64,000 bases of DNA, from contig JAAYVD010000134.1 in assembly GCA_012517355.1 (NCBI GenBank), positions 1 to 64,000 of the forward strand. The letters run 5' to 3'. This stretch comes from Candidatus Rifleibacteriota bacterium (GTDB taxonomy: Bacteria; Muiribacteriota; Ozemobacteria; Ozemobacterales; Ozemobacteraceae). Shown in pieces: positions 32,113 to 41,140 of the stretch (its first letter is position 1; every line of letters begins with the position of its first letter). A program made the translations under genes and the position numbers. The notes under the pieces were generated by a model. That model was not told the origin of the DNA and searched no databases. It saw only the letters and a list, made by a program, of their open reading frames with translations.

Positions 32113-33597
32113 ATGAAACGAATGGCCCTCGCGGTTTGCCTGTTTTCCCTCGTCGCCGGCCTGGCCTGGGCGTCCAGCACGAAGGCGCTGGTCCGCCTTT
32201 CCAACCTTTCCGACAAAGAGATGAAACTCTTCCTGGGGAGCGACTTCGACCTGGTCCGCACCGGGCCCGACTTCATCGAGCTGGTGATGTCCCGCGAGGA
32301 ACTCGCCGTCATGAAGAAGGCCGGGAAGAAGATCCGCGAGATCGTTTCCGACCTCGACTGGTACGTGGCCCACCGGCTCGCGGAGCAGACCCCGCAAGCC
32401 AGCTACCTGACCTACGACACGATGACCGCCCGGCTGCGCGAACTGGCCGCCGCCCACCCCGACATCGTCCGCCTCGAATCGGTCGGGAAGAGCATCGAAG
32501 GGCGCGACCTCTGGGCGGCGAAGGTCAGCGACCATCCGGACCTCGACGAGAAGGAACCGGCCTGCCTGCTGGCCGGCGCGCACCATGCGCGCGAGTGGAC
32601 TTCGGTGATGGTGCCGATGGCCGTCCTCGAGGCCCTGGTCGCCGGCTACGGCTCCGACCCGCGGCTGACCCGCCTGGTCGACGAGCGGGAAACCTGGATC
32701 GTCCCCATGGTCAACCCCGACGGCGTGACCTGGTCGCAGACCAAGGCCAAATACTGGCGCAAGAACCGCCGCCCGGTGGGCGGCAGCTTCGGCATCGACC
32801 TCAACCGCAACTACGGCTACCACTGGGGCCCGACCGGCTCCAGCGACCAGCCCTACAGCGACACCTACCACGGCACGGGGCCGTTCTCCGAGCCCGAGAC
32901 CAGCGCCATCAAGGCCCTGGCCGAACGGGAGCATTTCCAGACCAGCATCCATTTCCACAGCTATTCCGAGCTGATCCTGTTCCCCTTCGCCTACGCCTAC
33001 GACGTGCCCAATCCCGACGAACCGCTCTACCGATCGGTCGGCGCCGAAATGGCCGCCTTCAACACATACACCGTCCAGAACTGCACCGAATTGTACCCGG
33101 CCGCCGGCATCAGCGACGACTGGCTGTACGGGGAAGGGAAGACGATCGCCTTCACCTTCGAGATGGGCCGCGAGTTCATCCCGCCGCCCACCGAGATCGC
33201 CAAACAGTGCGCCCTGAACGTCCCCGCCGTGCTGCACCTCCTCGACCGGGCGGGCGCCATCGCGGTCAACAGCCCCTCCGGTTCGGAAGAGATCGTCGGG
33301 GCTCTCGACCTGCCCGATGCCCTGGCCGCCCTGACCATGGGACAGGCCCTGCTGCCCCGCCATGCCGGCGACACCCGCGAGCGGGTGGCGGGCCGCCTGC
33401 AGGCCGCCGCCCGCCGGGCCGCCGACCTGGTTGCCGCCCGCCTGGCCGAGGGCGATCCCGGCCCCTGGCGCCAGGCGCAGAAGGATCCCGCCTGCCGGCC
33501 CGTCCTGCCGCTCGCCCGCACCCGGGCCCTGTTCGAGCACTGCCACGGCCATCCGCTGTCCGACGTCCTCCTGGCCGAAATCCAGAAAGCCCGCTGA
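32113..33597 (+). CDS. Exported zinc carboxypeptidase, family M14
   Basis: 494 residues from ATG 32113. Signal peptide at about 1-20 (LAVCLFSLVAGLAWAS), then a propeptide-like region to about 90. The catalytic domain has zinc ligands His158 and Glu161 (GAHHAREW) and His282 (HFHSYSEL), the substrate-binding DLNRNYGYHWG, and catalytic Glu350 (FTFEMGRE). This is the carboxypeptidase A/T pattern, all residues present, so it should cleave C-terminal residues from peptides outside the cell. A C-terminal extension of about 110 residues is helical and unassigned. It begins a plus-strand run of exported peptidases (HExxH protein, clostripain-like protein). Confidence 0.93.
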   Translation: MKRMALAVCLFSLVAGLAWASSTKALVRLSNLSDKEMKLFLGSDFDLVRTGPDFIELVMSREELAVMKKAGKKIREIVSDLDWYVAHRLAEQTPQASYLTYDTMTARLRELAAAHPDIVRLESVGKSIEGRDLWAAKVSDHPDLDEKEPACLLAGAHHAREWTSVMVPMAVLEALVAGYGSDPRLTRLVDERETWIVPMVNPDGVTWSQTKAKYWRKNRRPVGGSFGIDLNRNYGYHWGPTGSSDQPYSDTYHGTGPFSEPETSAIKALAEREHFQTSIHFHSYSELILFPFAYAYDVPNPDEPLYRSVGAEMAAFNTYTVQNCTELYPAAGISDDWLYGEGKTIAFTFEMGREFIPPPTEIAKQCALNVPAVLHLLDRAGAIAVNSPSGSEEIVGALDLPDALAALTMGQALLPRHAGDTRERVAGRLQAAARRAADLVAARLAEGDPGPWRQAQKDPACRPVLPLARTRALFEHCHGHPLSDVLLAEIQKAR

Positions 33598-33836
33598 CCG
33601 AAACCCCGGGCGGGCGGCGGGGGGTCCACGAACCGCGCCCTCCCCCGGGCACCGTCCGGGGTGCCGACGCGTTCCTGGCGCCAGGCATCGGCGACGTCGT
33701 GAGAGTCAGACTGCCGCATTCCACTTCCGCCGAGACGGTTGGCGGATCGGCCGGAAAGCCGCCCCCGTACGGACAGAAGAGAGTTCCAGCAACCACGGAG
33801 AGTTGTGGTTTGGGGGAAAGATCGGGTAGACTGAAG

Positions 33837-34316
33837 ATGATACCATCAGCAGCGGCGGCCCCCCCCAAGTCGGTGCGGTTCCGCTTCAAGAACCCCCGTT
33901 ACGACCGGATCGTCCGGCTGAATACCGAGTCGATCGCGCGCACCATGGGCTTCGACGAAGACCAGGTCTTCGACATCACCCTGGCGGTCGAGGAAGCCTA
34001 CGCCAATGCGTTGGAGCACAGCACCGAGTCCGGCACCGACGCCGACCTGGAATTGGAGATCCTCTACCACCTCTATCCCGACCGGCTCGAGGTGACCATC
34101 CAGGATTCCGGGTGCGGGTTCCTGGCCCCCGAATCGGAAATGGCCGCCGTCTCCCTGGAGGAGGAGGTCATGACGGTGCGCGGGCGCGGGCTGGGTTTGA
34201 TCCGCACGCTCTCCGACCGGGCCGAGATCCTGTCGTCGCCAGGCCTGGGCACGCTCATCCGCATCGTGAAGTTCCTCACCGTGGAGCGCCCCCCCGCCCG
34301 CAAGAAGAAGGGCTGA
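33837..34316 (+). CDS. RsbW/SpoIIAB-type ATP-binding regulatory kinase (anti-sigma factor-like)
   Basis: 159 residues from ATG 33837; no strong ribosome site. A GHKL ATP-binding fold is clear: N box in LAVEEAYANALEHS, G1 box in IQDSGCGF, G2 box in RGRGLGLIRTL. The small size without a receiver or dimerisation domain is typical of RsbW anti-sigma kinases, which bind a sigma factor or phosphorylate an anti-sigma antagonist. No sigma factor, STAS-domain antagonist or PP2C phosphatase is adjacent, so partners lie elsewhere. It is cytoplasmic and sits between two exported peptidase genes. Confidence 0.88.
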   Translation: MIPSAAAAPPKSVRFRFKNPRYDRIVRLNTESIARTMGFDEDQVFDITLAVEEAYANALEHSTESGTDADLELEILYHLYPDRLEVTIQDSGCGFLAPESEMAAVSLEEEVMTVRGRGLGLIRTLSDRAEILSSPGLGTLIRIVKFLTVERPPARKKKG

Positions 34317-34523
34317 CTTCCCCCCCGATCGGGTCCCGAACCGCCCCTGGGACGGAGGATGGCCCCCACCGGTGCTTCCACCTGGCAGCCCGTGCCCATC
34401 GACGCGGCATCCCTCCTCGCCCCGTCAACGCGGAACGCCACCGGGGGCGGGCCCGCCCGGATGCCCTTTGACTTTCCCGCCCGGGACTCGTACCCTGGAG
34501 GAAATGCCCTGGAGGGATGCCGC

Positions 34524-36107
34524 ATGAACCGGTTCGTCCGCCTCCTCGCGGGAGTGGTCCTGGGCCTGGTGCTCCTCACCGGCGCCGGGCAGGCCTGGGC
34601 GGAGGTCGCCTTCGTGTTCGTGGCGCCGACCACCCCGGCCGGCGACCTGGGCGCCATCGTTCCGTCGAATGTCCGGGGGGGGAAGGCCCTCCCCTTCCGC
34701 CAGCTCGGGCCCGGCCAGGATCCCCGGGCCGACACGGTGGCGCGCGCCTTGTCCGCCAGCCCCGCCTGCCGGCAGGTGCTCACCTGGTGGGAACAGGCCC
34801 GCCGCCTTGCCCCGACCCCCTGCCAGAAATGGATCGGTGCCGAGGGCCCCATTCCCGTCTGGGTAAAGCCAGGCGGGGCGGGCCGCCACGGGCCGGGCAT
34901 GGTCTCCCTGATCCCCATCCAGGTCGAAAACCCGGGCGGCGGCCGGCACGAGGCCTCGCAACTGCTGGTGCTCGAAGACCTGGCCCTGCCCGACGGCACC
35001 CTGGTGACGGTCGAAGAGATGACCGGCGCCGGGCTGCTGGTGCCGATGGTCTGCCACGAGGCCTGCCACGGGCTGATGGCCGACCTCTACCGCGAGCGGT
35101 TCCTGGCCTTCTCGGTCATCGGCACCTCCCTGGGCGGGGCCCACGATTCGCCGGTCGAGACCGACCCGCACCTGGCCTTCCGCGAAGGGTTCGCCGAGGC
35201 GGGCGAGCTGGTCCTGGCGCGGCGCTTCCCGCGGGAGTTCTACGTGACCCCGGGAGCGGGCGTCCGGCCGGCCGTGCAGGCTTTCGCCCGCACCATGGCC
35301 AGGCACCGGGTGGCGCTGGCGGGGCGGAACCGGTTCATCTTCACGGCGAACGGCCGGGTCAAGGACGGGCAGTTGAAGGCCGGAGCCACCGACCACGCCA
35401 CGGAAGGCGTGATCGCCGCCCTGCTGGAGACGCTGGTCAACCATGCCAACTGGCCGGGCCGCGGCGAGGACCATTTCCCCGTCCTGTTCCGGGCCATGGC
35501 GCGACAGGCCCCGCTCACCTTCTTCGCGCTGGTCAACGCGCTGCTGGCTGAGGCGCCGGCGCAGGCCGAGACCATCCGCCGCATCCTGGTCGAGTATACC
35601 TGCTACACGATCCGGTCCCCCGAAGCCGCCCGGCAGTATGAGCGGTACTACCTGTCGCGGAAGGCGTTCGTGCAGGGGAAGCTGGGGCGCGACGAGTTCG
35701 CCAAGGCCCGGGCCGCATGGCAGGCCTGGAAGGAAGGACAGCGCCGCCGGATCGAGGCGGGGGCCCCCGTCTGGGAGGCCGCGCCCGAGCCCTTCGTGGT
35801 CGCCGCCCGCAACGGGTTCGCCCTCGACCTCAACGACACCGACCCCGAGCGGCTGGCCTGGCACCTCGAGGCCTTCCTGCCCGCCGCGCCACCCGACCAG
35901 CTCCGGGACCGGGCCGCGAAGCTGGCCGCGGCCGTCGTCGCCCGGCGCCAGGAGATCGGGGTGTTCACCAGCCTCGATCCCCTGCGGGGGGTGGTCCCCG
36001 CCCGGCTCTTCTCCTCGCTGGAGGCCGGCCGCCGCCGCCAGGAGCTGCGTCTGCAGGAACAGATCGACGACCTGGTGGCCAGGCGCCGGCAGGCGGGGCG
36101 GCCATGA
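34524..36107 (+). CDS. Exported putative HExxH metallopeptidase of unassigned family
   Basis: 527 residues from ATG 34524, with GGAGG 9 bases upstream. Signal peptide at about 1-27 (LLAGVVLGLVLLTGAGQAWA). Residues 178-182 are HEACH within VCHEACHGLMADLY, fitting HExxH. Glu221, or Glu225, in FREGFAEAGEL is a plausible third zinc ligand, as in gluzincins. The C-terminal half is helical and rich in Arg and Ala. I do not recognise the family and the zinc assignment rests on these two motifs alone. Neighbours are an RsbW-like kinase and the clostripain-like peptidase, with which it forms part of a secreted peptidase group. A repeat copy follows its stop. Confidence 0.72.
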   Translation: MNRFVRLLAGVVLGLVLLTGAGQAWAEVAFVFVAPTTPAGDLGAIVPSNVRGGKALPFRQLGPGQDPRADTVARALSASPACRQVLTWWEQARRLAPTPCQKWIGAEGPIPVWVKPGGAGRHGPGMVSLIPIQVENPGGGRHEASQLLVLEDLALPDGTLVTVEEMTGAGLLVPMVCHEACHGLMADLYRERFLAFSVIGTSLGGAHDSPVETDPHLAFREGFAEAGELVLARRFPREFYVTPGAGVRPAVQAFARTMARHRVALAGRNRFIFTANGRVKDGQLKAGATDHATEGVIAALLETLVNHANWPGRGEDHFPVLFRAMARQAPLTFFALVNALLAEAPAQAETIRRILVEYTCYTIRSPEAARQYERYYLSRKAFVQGKLGRDEFAKARAAWQAWKEGQRRRIEAGAPVWEAAPEPFVVAARNGFALDLNDTDPERLAWHLEAFLPAAPPDQLRDRAAKLAAAVVARRQEIGVFTSLDPLRGVVPARLFSSLEAGRRRQELRLQEQIDDLVARRRQAGRP

Positions 36108-36133
36108 CCCGACCGGCACGCGTTCGGCCCCGC

Positions 36134-36210
36134 CCGACACGATGTCGGAAGTGCCCCTTTGCCGCCACGGATGGCGAGCGCCCGGCCCATTCCGCGCGAG
36201 AGCGAAGGGC
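36134..36210 (+). repeat. Three-hairpin repeat, partly degenerate single copy
   Basis: Head CCGACACGATGTCGG (36134-36148) and GCCGCCACGGATGGC are kept, with CCCCTTTGC before them. The second inner hairpin and the closing arm (GCGAAGGGC) are altered. It lies between two plus-strand genes. Confidence 0.75.
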
Positions 36211-36303
36211 CATCATCCCTGTTCCGACCAAGGATTCCCGGGGCGGCCCCGGCTTTGCCACCGCCCGCTCCCTGCCCTGAAGACCAATTCTGGAGGTGTT
36301 TCG

Positions 36304-37542
36304 ATGACCCGTCGCCTGCTTCCCCTGCTGTTGTTGTCCCTGGCCCTGCTGGCGCCCCTTCCGGGTTTCGCCCTCAACGAGTGGACGGTGCTCGTCTACA
36401 TGGTGAACGACGACGACGAGTCGGCCCTCGAGGACGCCAACCTGCGCAACCTGGCCGAGATGGCCCGCATCGGCGCCGGGGCCGGCAGCGAGATCCTGCT
36501 GCAGATCGATGGGCGGCCGGGCGCCCGGTTCGGAGGCTTTCTCAGCGGCCTGTTCGGCGGCGGCAACAGCGACCTGAAGTACAGCGGCGGCAGCCGATGG
36601 GTGCTGCAGGGCTCGGCGTTCGCGCGCGAGGAGAAGCTCGACGAGGTCAACATGGGTTCGCCGATGGTGTTGTGGGAAGCCCTGAAATGGGCGGCCCAGA
36701 AGCACCCGGCCCGCCACTATTACCTGGTCGTCAACAGCCACGGCAGCGGCGTCTTCTCCTGGCGCGGCGTGGGCGGCACCAGTTCGGCGTATCCCGGCGC
36801 GGTCGAGTTCGATCCCGGCCGGTTCGTGGCTTACGATGACACCGACAAGGACTGCCTGACCGTGTTCGAGCTGGAGGCCGTCCTGCGCGCCTTCGCCGAG
36901 CGGCTCAACAACGGCCGCCCGCTCGACGTGGTCGGGTTCGACGCCTGCCTGCCCGCCTCGATCGAGGTGCTGTACCAGCTGCGCGATTCGTTCGCCTTCA
37001 TGGTCGGCAGCGCCGACACCACCCCGATCAACGGGTTCAACTACCCGGCGATCGCCCAGCGCCTGAAGCAGGAACCGGCCGTCAAGCCGGAGACCCTGGC
37101 CGTGTTCTCGGCGAAGAGCAACAATCAACGCACCATGGGCGCCTGGCGCATGGACAAGGCCGCCCCGCTCACCTTCGCCTTCAACAACCTCGCCATGGAG
37201 ATCGCCAAGGCCCAGGACGAGAAGGGGCAGAAGTTCACGGCGTCCGGCATGACCGCCTACGGCGGCAAGGACCGCTACTGGAACCTCCTCACCCTCTGCG
37301 AGTCGGTTCGCGCCGGCCGCACCAACCTGACCGGGGCCGGGAACGCCCAGTTCATCAGGCAGATGGCGGAAGAGGTGATCGAGGGGCTGAAGGCCATCCA
37401 GATGAGCGAGACCGGCGCCCTGACCGTTGCCTGGCCGACCTCCGCGGAATACTGGCAGTTCCACCGATTCTACAAGGCCCTGGCCTTCGCCCGCGACACC
37501 AAGTGGGACGAGGTGCTCGACCGGCGCGAGGTGGGTCGGTAG
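36304..37542 (+). CDS. Exported clostripain-family (C11) cysteine peptidase
   Basis: 412 residues from ATG 36304, with GGAGG 8 bases upstream. Signal peptide at about 1-23 (LLPLLLLSLALLAPLPGFA). Family motifs in order: WTVLVYMVNDDDESALEDAN near the N-terminus, His146 in LVVNSHGSGVFSW, Cys215 in VVGFDACLPASIEVLYQL, and the SADTTPINGFNYP segment. His and Cys form the dyad of caspase-like clostripain enzymes, which cut after Arg or Lys and are often self-activated. Both residues are present. Length is typical of short members without added domains. The gene stands 61 bases before a FecR-like gene and may share its transcript. Confidence 0.92.
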   Translation: MTRRLLPLLLLSLALLAPLPGFALNEWTVLVYMVNDDDESALEDANLRNLAEMARIGAGAGSEILLQIDGRPGARFGGFLSGLFGGGNSDLKYSGGSRWVLQGSAFAREEKLDEVNMGSPMVLWEALKWAAQKHPARHYYLVVNSHGSGVFSWRGVGGTSSAYPGAVEFDPGRFVAYDDTDKDCLTVFELEAVLRAFAERLNNGRPLDVVGFDACLPASIEVLYQLRDSFAFMVGSADTTPINGFNYPAIAQRLKQEPAVKPETLAVFSAKSNNQRTMGAWRMDKAAPLTFAFNNLAMEIAKAQDEKGQKFTASGMTAYGGKDRYWNLLTLCESVRAGRTNLTGAGNAQFIRQMAEEVIEGLKAIQMSETGALTVAWPTSAEYWQFHRFYKALAFARDTKWDEVLDRREVGR

Positions 37543-37603
37543 GGCCGGGCGCCTCACCGACGACGGCAGCGGTAAACCGCGGTTCACAGGAAAGGGAACA
37601 GCC

Positions 37604-38464
37604 ATGCACCACCATCACCGACCGGCCTCGTGGCTGCTCGGAGCTGCCCTCGGAGTGGCCCTGACCGCGGGTCTGACCACCGCCCAGACACGGCCCGGGC
37701 ACCCCGCCGGGGCCGCCACCCCGACCGCCAAGGCCCCGGCGACGCCGAAATCTGCGGCCAGCCCCCGGTTCGGCGACCTCTACGTCTACGGCATGATCGT
37801 CCTGATGCCGGGCGGCGGCACGATCACCTATGCCGGGTCCCGGCCGCCGGTCACCCGCCCGGTGCGGGAGACGCCCGCCCCGCCGGGAGCCGTCGTCACC
37901 ACCGGCCCCGACGAGACCGCCCGGCTGCGGTTCGAGTGCGGGTCCTTCGTCGATCTGGGCCCGGGTTCGCGGGTCCGCATCCGGGCCTGGAGCCTGGAAC
38001 TGCAGCAGGGGGCCTGCCTGGTCCGCCACGTCGGCTCGCCGTTTCCGCTGAAACTGGGCGGGGTGGCCACCCTGACGATGCGGCAGGACTCCGTGCTGGA
38101 AGCCGCCCGCGACGGGGAGGTCGTGAAGGTCCGGGTGCAGGCAGGCCGGGTCCGGGCCCCCGGCCTGCCCGCCGAGGCGGTTGCCGGCACCTGCCTGGAA
38201 GCCTCCGGGGAGACGACGAAAGTCTCGCTCGCCGGCCCCCCCCTGATCACCTGGCGGTCCCCCGTCCCCGGGGCCGCCCCGGCCGCCGAGCCTGTCGCCG
38301 ACGGGACTGGGACCCCGGACCCCTTCGACCCGAGTGACGGGTTGTCCGGGGATCCCACCCCGACCGCGACGGTCGCCCCACCTGACGCGGACGATGCGGG
38401 CTCCCCCCTCGACATGCAGAACACCCTCGAAGGGAAGCAGCTCGACCCCGGCGACGAGGATTGA
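37604..38464 (+). CDS. Exported FecR-like protein
   Basis: 286 residues from ATG 37604. Starts MHHHHRP, then a signal peptide (about 9-28, LLGAALGVALTAGLTTAQ). Residues 95-195 have the FecR-domain pattern: DETARLRFECGSFVDLGPGS, a WSLELQQGACLVRHV strand, and VQAGRVRAP. In this role the domain is found in many envelope proteins and is not limited to iron signalling. The last 80 residues are an acidic, Pro-rich tail. It is followed 10 bases later by a TPR protein gene, an arrangement that suggests one operon. No membrane helix typical of anti-sigma FecR proteins is seen apart from the signal. Confidence 0.75.
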   Translation: MHHHHRPASWLLGAALGVALTAGLTTAQTRPGHPAGAATPTAKAPATPKSAASPRFGDLYVYGMIVLMPGGGTITYAGSRPPVTRPVRETPAPPGAVVTTGPDETARLRFECGSFVDLGPGSRVRIRAWSLELQQGACLVRHVGSPFPLKLGGVATLTMRQDSVLEAARDGEVVKVRVQAGRVRAPGLPAEAVAGTCLEASGETTKVSLAGPPLITWRSPVPGAAPAAEPVADGTGTPDPFDPSDGLSGDPTPTATVAPPDADDAGSPLDMQNTLEGKQLDPGDED

Positions 38465-38474
38465 GGAGGTCAGG

Positions 38475-40073
38475 ATGCTGACATCTGCACCGATGCCCCT
38501 CTGTCCGGTCGGCCCCTGGGCGATGGGCGGAACGGGCGGTGCGCGCCGCCCTCGGTGGCGGCCATGGGAACCTGCCGGCGCCGGGGGCGGGCAGGCAACC
38601 CGGCGCGCCCGGGACCGCCACCTGGCGATGGTCGTCCTGCTGGGCCTGGGGCTGCTGTTGCTGGCGGCCCCGGCCGTTCACGGAGAAAGCCCCGAGGGCC
38701 CGTATCTCCAGGCCTTGCGGCTGCTGGCCAAGGGCGATTTCGTGGCCGGGGTCAAGCTGTATTACAAGGTCATGATCCTGACCGAGCCCCTGTTGTCGGT
38801 GGCGGTACGCAAACATGACCTGGCCGCCGCCCGCGCCTCGTTCGCCGCACAGGTCAAGGCACAGCCCGCCGACCGGCAGACCGCCCTCCTGCTGGCCCTG
38901 ACCGACCGCCTGACCGAGGACTGGCCGGCCGCCGACGCCCAGTTGGGGGCCCTGCGGAAGACGTTCCCCGGCTCCTTCCTGCTGGCCTTCATGCACGGCG
39001 AGCTGGCTCTGAACCTCCCCGACGAGAAGCGGGCCACTGACCTGTTCGGGCTGTTGGCAGCCAACCCGAAGGCCAGGAAACTCCTGGCCCTGGCCGAAAA
39101 GGTCCTCGCCCGCCACCGCCTGACCAGGAAGGACAAGATCCAGGCGGAGGATCCGGCCGCCCGCCGGAAGGTCCTGCTGGAAAAGGCCTTCCGGCACCTC
39201 GACCTGTTGGAACGCGACCAGGCGCGCGCCGCGTTCGAGAAGATCTACGCCGGGTTCCCCGATGATCCGGTGGCCCCCACCGCCCTGATCGACCTGTTCC
39301 TCGAAACCAGTCAGCCCGCCAAGGCGGAAAAGGTCCTGGCGACCTGGCTGGCGGCCGGCCACCCGCCGCTCCTCATCCCCCTGAAGGAGGGGCGACTCCG
39401 CTATCTGCAGGGGCGGTATGCCGAGGCCATCGCGCCGCTCGAGAAGGTGCTGCGCGAAGACCCCGCCAACGAGTACGCGCGGTTTTTGCTCGCCGAGAGC
39501 TGCTTTCTGGCCGGGCGGTTCGACGCCGCCGCCCCGCATTTCCAGCAGATCTGGAACGCCGACCCGTCGAACCCCGGGATGCTGCAACGCTACGCGGCGT
39601 GTCTCGAGCAGGGCGGCAAGCCGGCCGAGGCGGCCGGCCTCTACGAGAGCGCCCTCTCCCGCACGCCCGGCGACCCGTTCCTGCTCAACGAACTGGCCGC
39701 GCTCTGCATGCGGAACCGTTGGTACTCCCGGGCCGAGATCCATTACGCCACCCTGGCCGACGCCTCGCCCGACAACCGTTTGGCGGCCGAGGAAGCCCTC
39801 GCCGCGATCCGCGAGGCGAAGAACGTCGCCGCCCTGGCCGGCTCCATCGAGGCGATCACCGCCTCCGCCACGGCGGCCGCCATCGCGGCGGCCGCGGGCA
39901 ACCCCGGGTCACCCGGTGCCCCCGGGACGTCGGGGGATCCGGCGACACCGGGCGGCGATCAACCCGCCAGCGTGGACACCCCTCCCGATTCCCCCCCGCC
40001 ACCGCCCCCCGCCGACCCCGCCGAGGCCGCCGAGGCCGAAGCCCTCCGGCGGTTGTCCCGCATGTACGAATAG
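38475..40073 (+). CDS. TPR-repeat exported or membrane-anchored protein
   Basis: 532 residues from ATG 38475, preceded by GAGGAGGT. A hydrophobic segment at about 52-72 (HLAMVVLLGLGLLLLAAPAV) follows a long polar N-terminus. Residues 80-460 are TPR-like helices: RYAEAIAPLEKVLREDPANE, ARFLLAESCFLAGRFDAAAP, MLQRYAACLEQGGKPAEAAG, FLLNELAALCMRNRWYSRAE. The C-terminal 60 residues are Ala/Pro/Gly-rich and end in a short helix. TPR arrays serve as protein-binding scaffolds. It is the second gene after the FecR-like gene, 10 bases apart, and converges on the PsiE-like gene. Confidence 0.82.
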   Translation: MLTSAPMPLCPVGPWAMGGTGGARRPRWRPWEPAGAGGGQATRRARDRHLAMVVLLGLGLLLLAAPAVHGESPEGPYLQALRLLAKGDFVAGVKLYYKVMILTEPLLSVAVRKHDLAAARASFAAQVKAQPADRQTALLLALTDRLTEDWPAADAQLGALRKTFPGSFLLAFMHGELALNLPDEKRATDLFGLLAANPKARKLLALAEKVLARHRLTRKDKIQAEDPAARRKVLLEKAFRHLDLLERDQARAAFEKIYAGFPDDPVAPTALIDLFLETSQPAKAEKVLATWLAAGHPPLLIPLKEGRLRYLQGRYAEAIAPLEKVLREDPANEYARFLLAESCFLAGRFDAAAPHFQQIWNADPSNPGMLQRYAACLEQGGKPAEAAGLYESALSRTPGDPFLLNELAALCMRNRWYSRAEIHYATLADASPDNRLAAEEALAAIREAKNVAALAGSIEAITASATAAAIAAAAGNPGSPGAPGTSGDPATPGGDQPASVDTPPDSPPPPPPADPAEAAEAEALRRLSRMYE

Positions 40074-40153
40074 GGGCGCGCCCCCGTGGAGGTCGGAAGT
40101 TCGCCGGACCGGCCAGAGGCCCGTCCGGCCGAGACCTCGTCCCCAGCGGGGAT

Positions 40154-40576
40154 TCAGGTTGCGGCGGGGGATTCCTTCGGAGCCGGGGGTGGCTCGGTCG
40201 GCGCGGGAGCGGGAAGGAACAGGTACCGCCGGCACACCAGCAGGATGGCAAAGGCCACGACGCTCAGGAAGATGTCGTAGACCGACAGGTCGGGCTTGAG
40301 GGTCTTGCGGGCCACGACGAAGGCCAGGAGTTCGAGGACCGACTGCAGATCGTGGGTCATCAGGGTGCGGATCAGTTCGAGGGCGATGACGGCCAGCAGC
40401 ACGCGATAGATCAGCTCGTAGATCGACTCGGTCTGGGACCAGTCCATGGCCCGGAACGCCCACACCGACTGGATCGTGAAGATCACCACCCCCAGGAAGA
40501 TGCAGACGGCCAGGAAGCGCTCGAACCATTCCGTTGCCCGGTGCAGGAGCCGGGTGACTCCATCAAGACGGCCCAT
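40154..40576 (-). CDS. PsiE-like four-helix membrane protein
   Basis: 140 residues from ATG 40576. Four membrane helices at about 18-40 (FLAVCIFLGVVIFTIQSVWA), 52-72, 78-90 and 97-118 (IFLSVVAFAILLVCRRYLFL). The segments YELIYRVLLAVIALELIRTL and RKTLKPDLSVYDIFLSVVAF resemble the phosphate-starvation-inducible E (PsiE) family, whose biochemical role is unknown. The tail is Pro-rich. It is a single gene, convergent with the TPR gene. Confidence 0.72.
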   Translation of the reverse strand: MGRLDGVTRLLHRATEWFERFLAVCIFLGVVIFTIQSVWAFRAMDWSQTESIYELIYRVLLAVIALELIRTLMTHDLQSVLELLAFVVARKTLKPDLSVYDIFLSVVAFAILLVCRRYLFLPAPAPTEPPPAPKESPAAT

Positions 40577-41050
40577 GGATGGAAGTATACCCTATCCTGA
40601 CGGCTCGGCCCATTCCCACTCCACCTCCGGGTGATCCGGCAGGGGGATCACAGGATGAGGTCCCGGGTGGCCTCGGCCCAACCACCCGGTCCGCTGGAAG
40701 TGTCCCGGGAATCATCTGGGGAAGCGATTGCTGCCGACCTCCCCAACGGCACGGGGAGGCTCCGGTGGATCCAGGCATCCTTCCCGACGTCCCCATCGCA
40801 CCGGCTCACCGCCAGGCCCTGCCGCCGGTCCGGACAGGTTCAGGGGCCGGCGCCGCCCCCCTGGTCCCGCCGGACCAGCCAGGGTCTGGGATTCCGAAGG
40901 GGAGGGGTCCCCAGGGCGACCGACCGGACCCGGAAAACCCCTGCCTGGCGCGAAGGGGAGGTTGCGGGCCGCCTTCCGGGGGCCTGGGGGCTCTCCACCC
41001 CTGGCCGCGGGCCGCGCGGGCCAGAAGTAGCTTTTAGTAGCACTAGAATG
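40577..41050. other. Intergenic region without a supported gene
   Basis: About 470 G+C-rich bases between the PsiE-like gene and the promoter of the lipoprotein operon. Several short overlapping frames are open on both strands, but none has a credible start, motif or codon pattern. A short inverted repeat, GTGATCCGGCAGGGGGATCAC, lies near 40631. Confidence 0.35.
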
Positions 41051-41099
41051 CAATGAATCATTCTTTTCATTGACTTTTTCAATCTCCTTCACCTACCTT
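41051..41099 (+). promoter_or_regulatory. Promoter and possible operator of the lipoprotein/TonB-receptor operon
   Basis: TTGACT (41070-41075) and TACCTT (41094-41099) are separated by 18 bases in the only clearly A+T-rich stretch of this area. Directly upstream, AATGA-A-TCATT (41052-41062) is a perfect palindrome apart from its centre and is followed by another TCATTGA. An overlapping palindrome in front of a TonB-receptor operon is where a Fur-type or other metal-responsive repressor would bind, but it does not fit the Fur consensus well. Confidence 0.5.
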
Positions 41100-41140
41100 G
41101 AACGTCAGATCACCGTAAACCCGATTGGAGGAATCAAACG

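Noticed and set aside
37604-37621. MHHHHRP start looking like an affinity tag
   Set aside because: Only four His, followed by a natural signal peptide and native surrounding sequence; a chance feature of the FecR-like protein.
41051-41065. Classical Fur box
   Set aside because: The palindrome matches the 7-1-7 Fur consensus at very few positions; kept only as an unspecified operator candidate.
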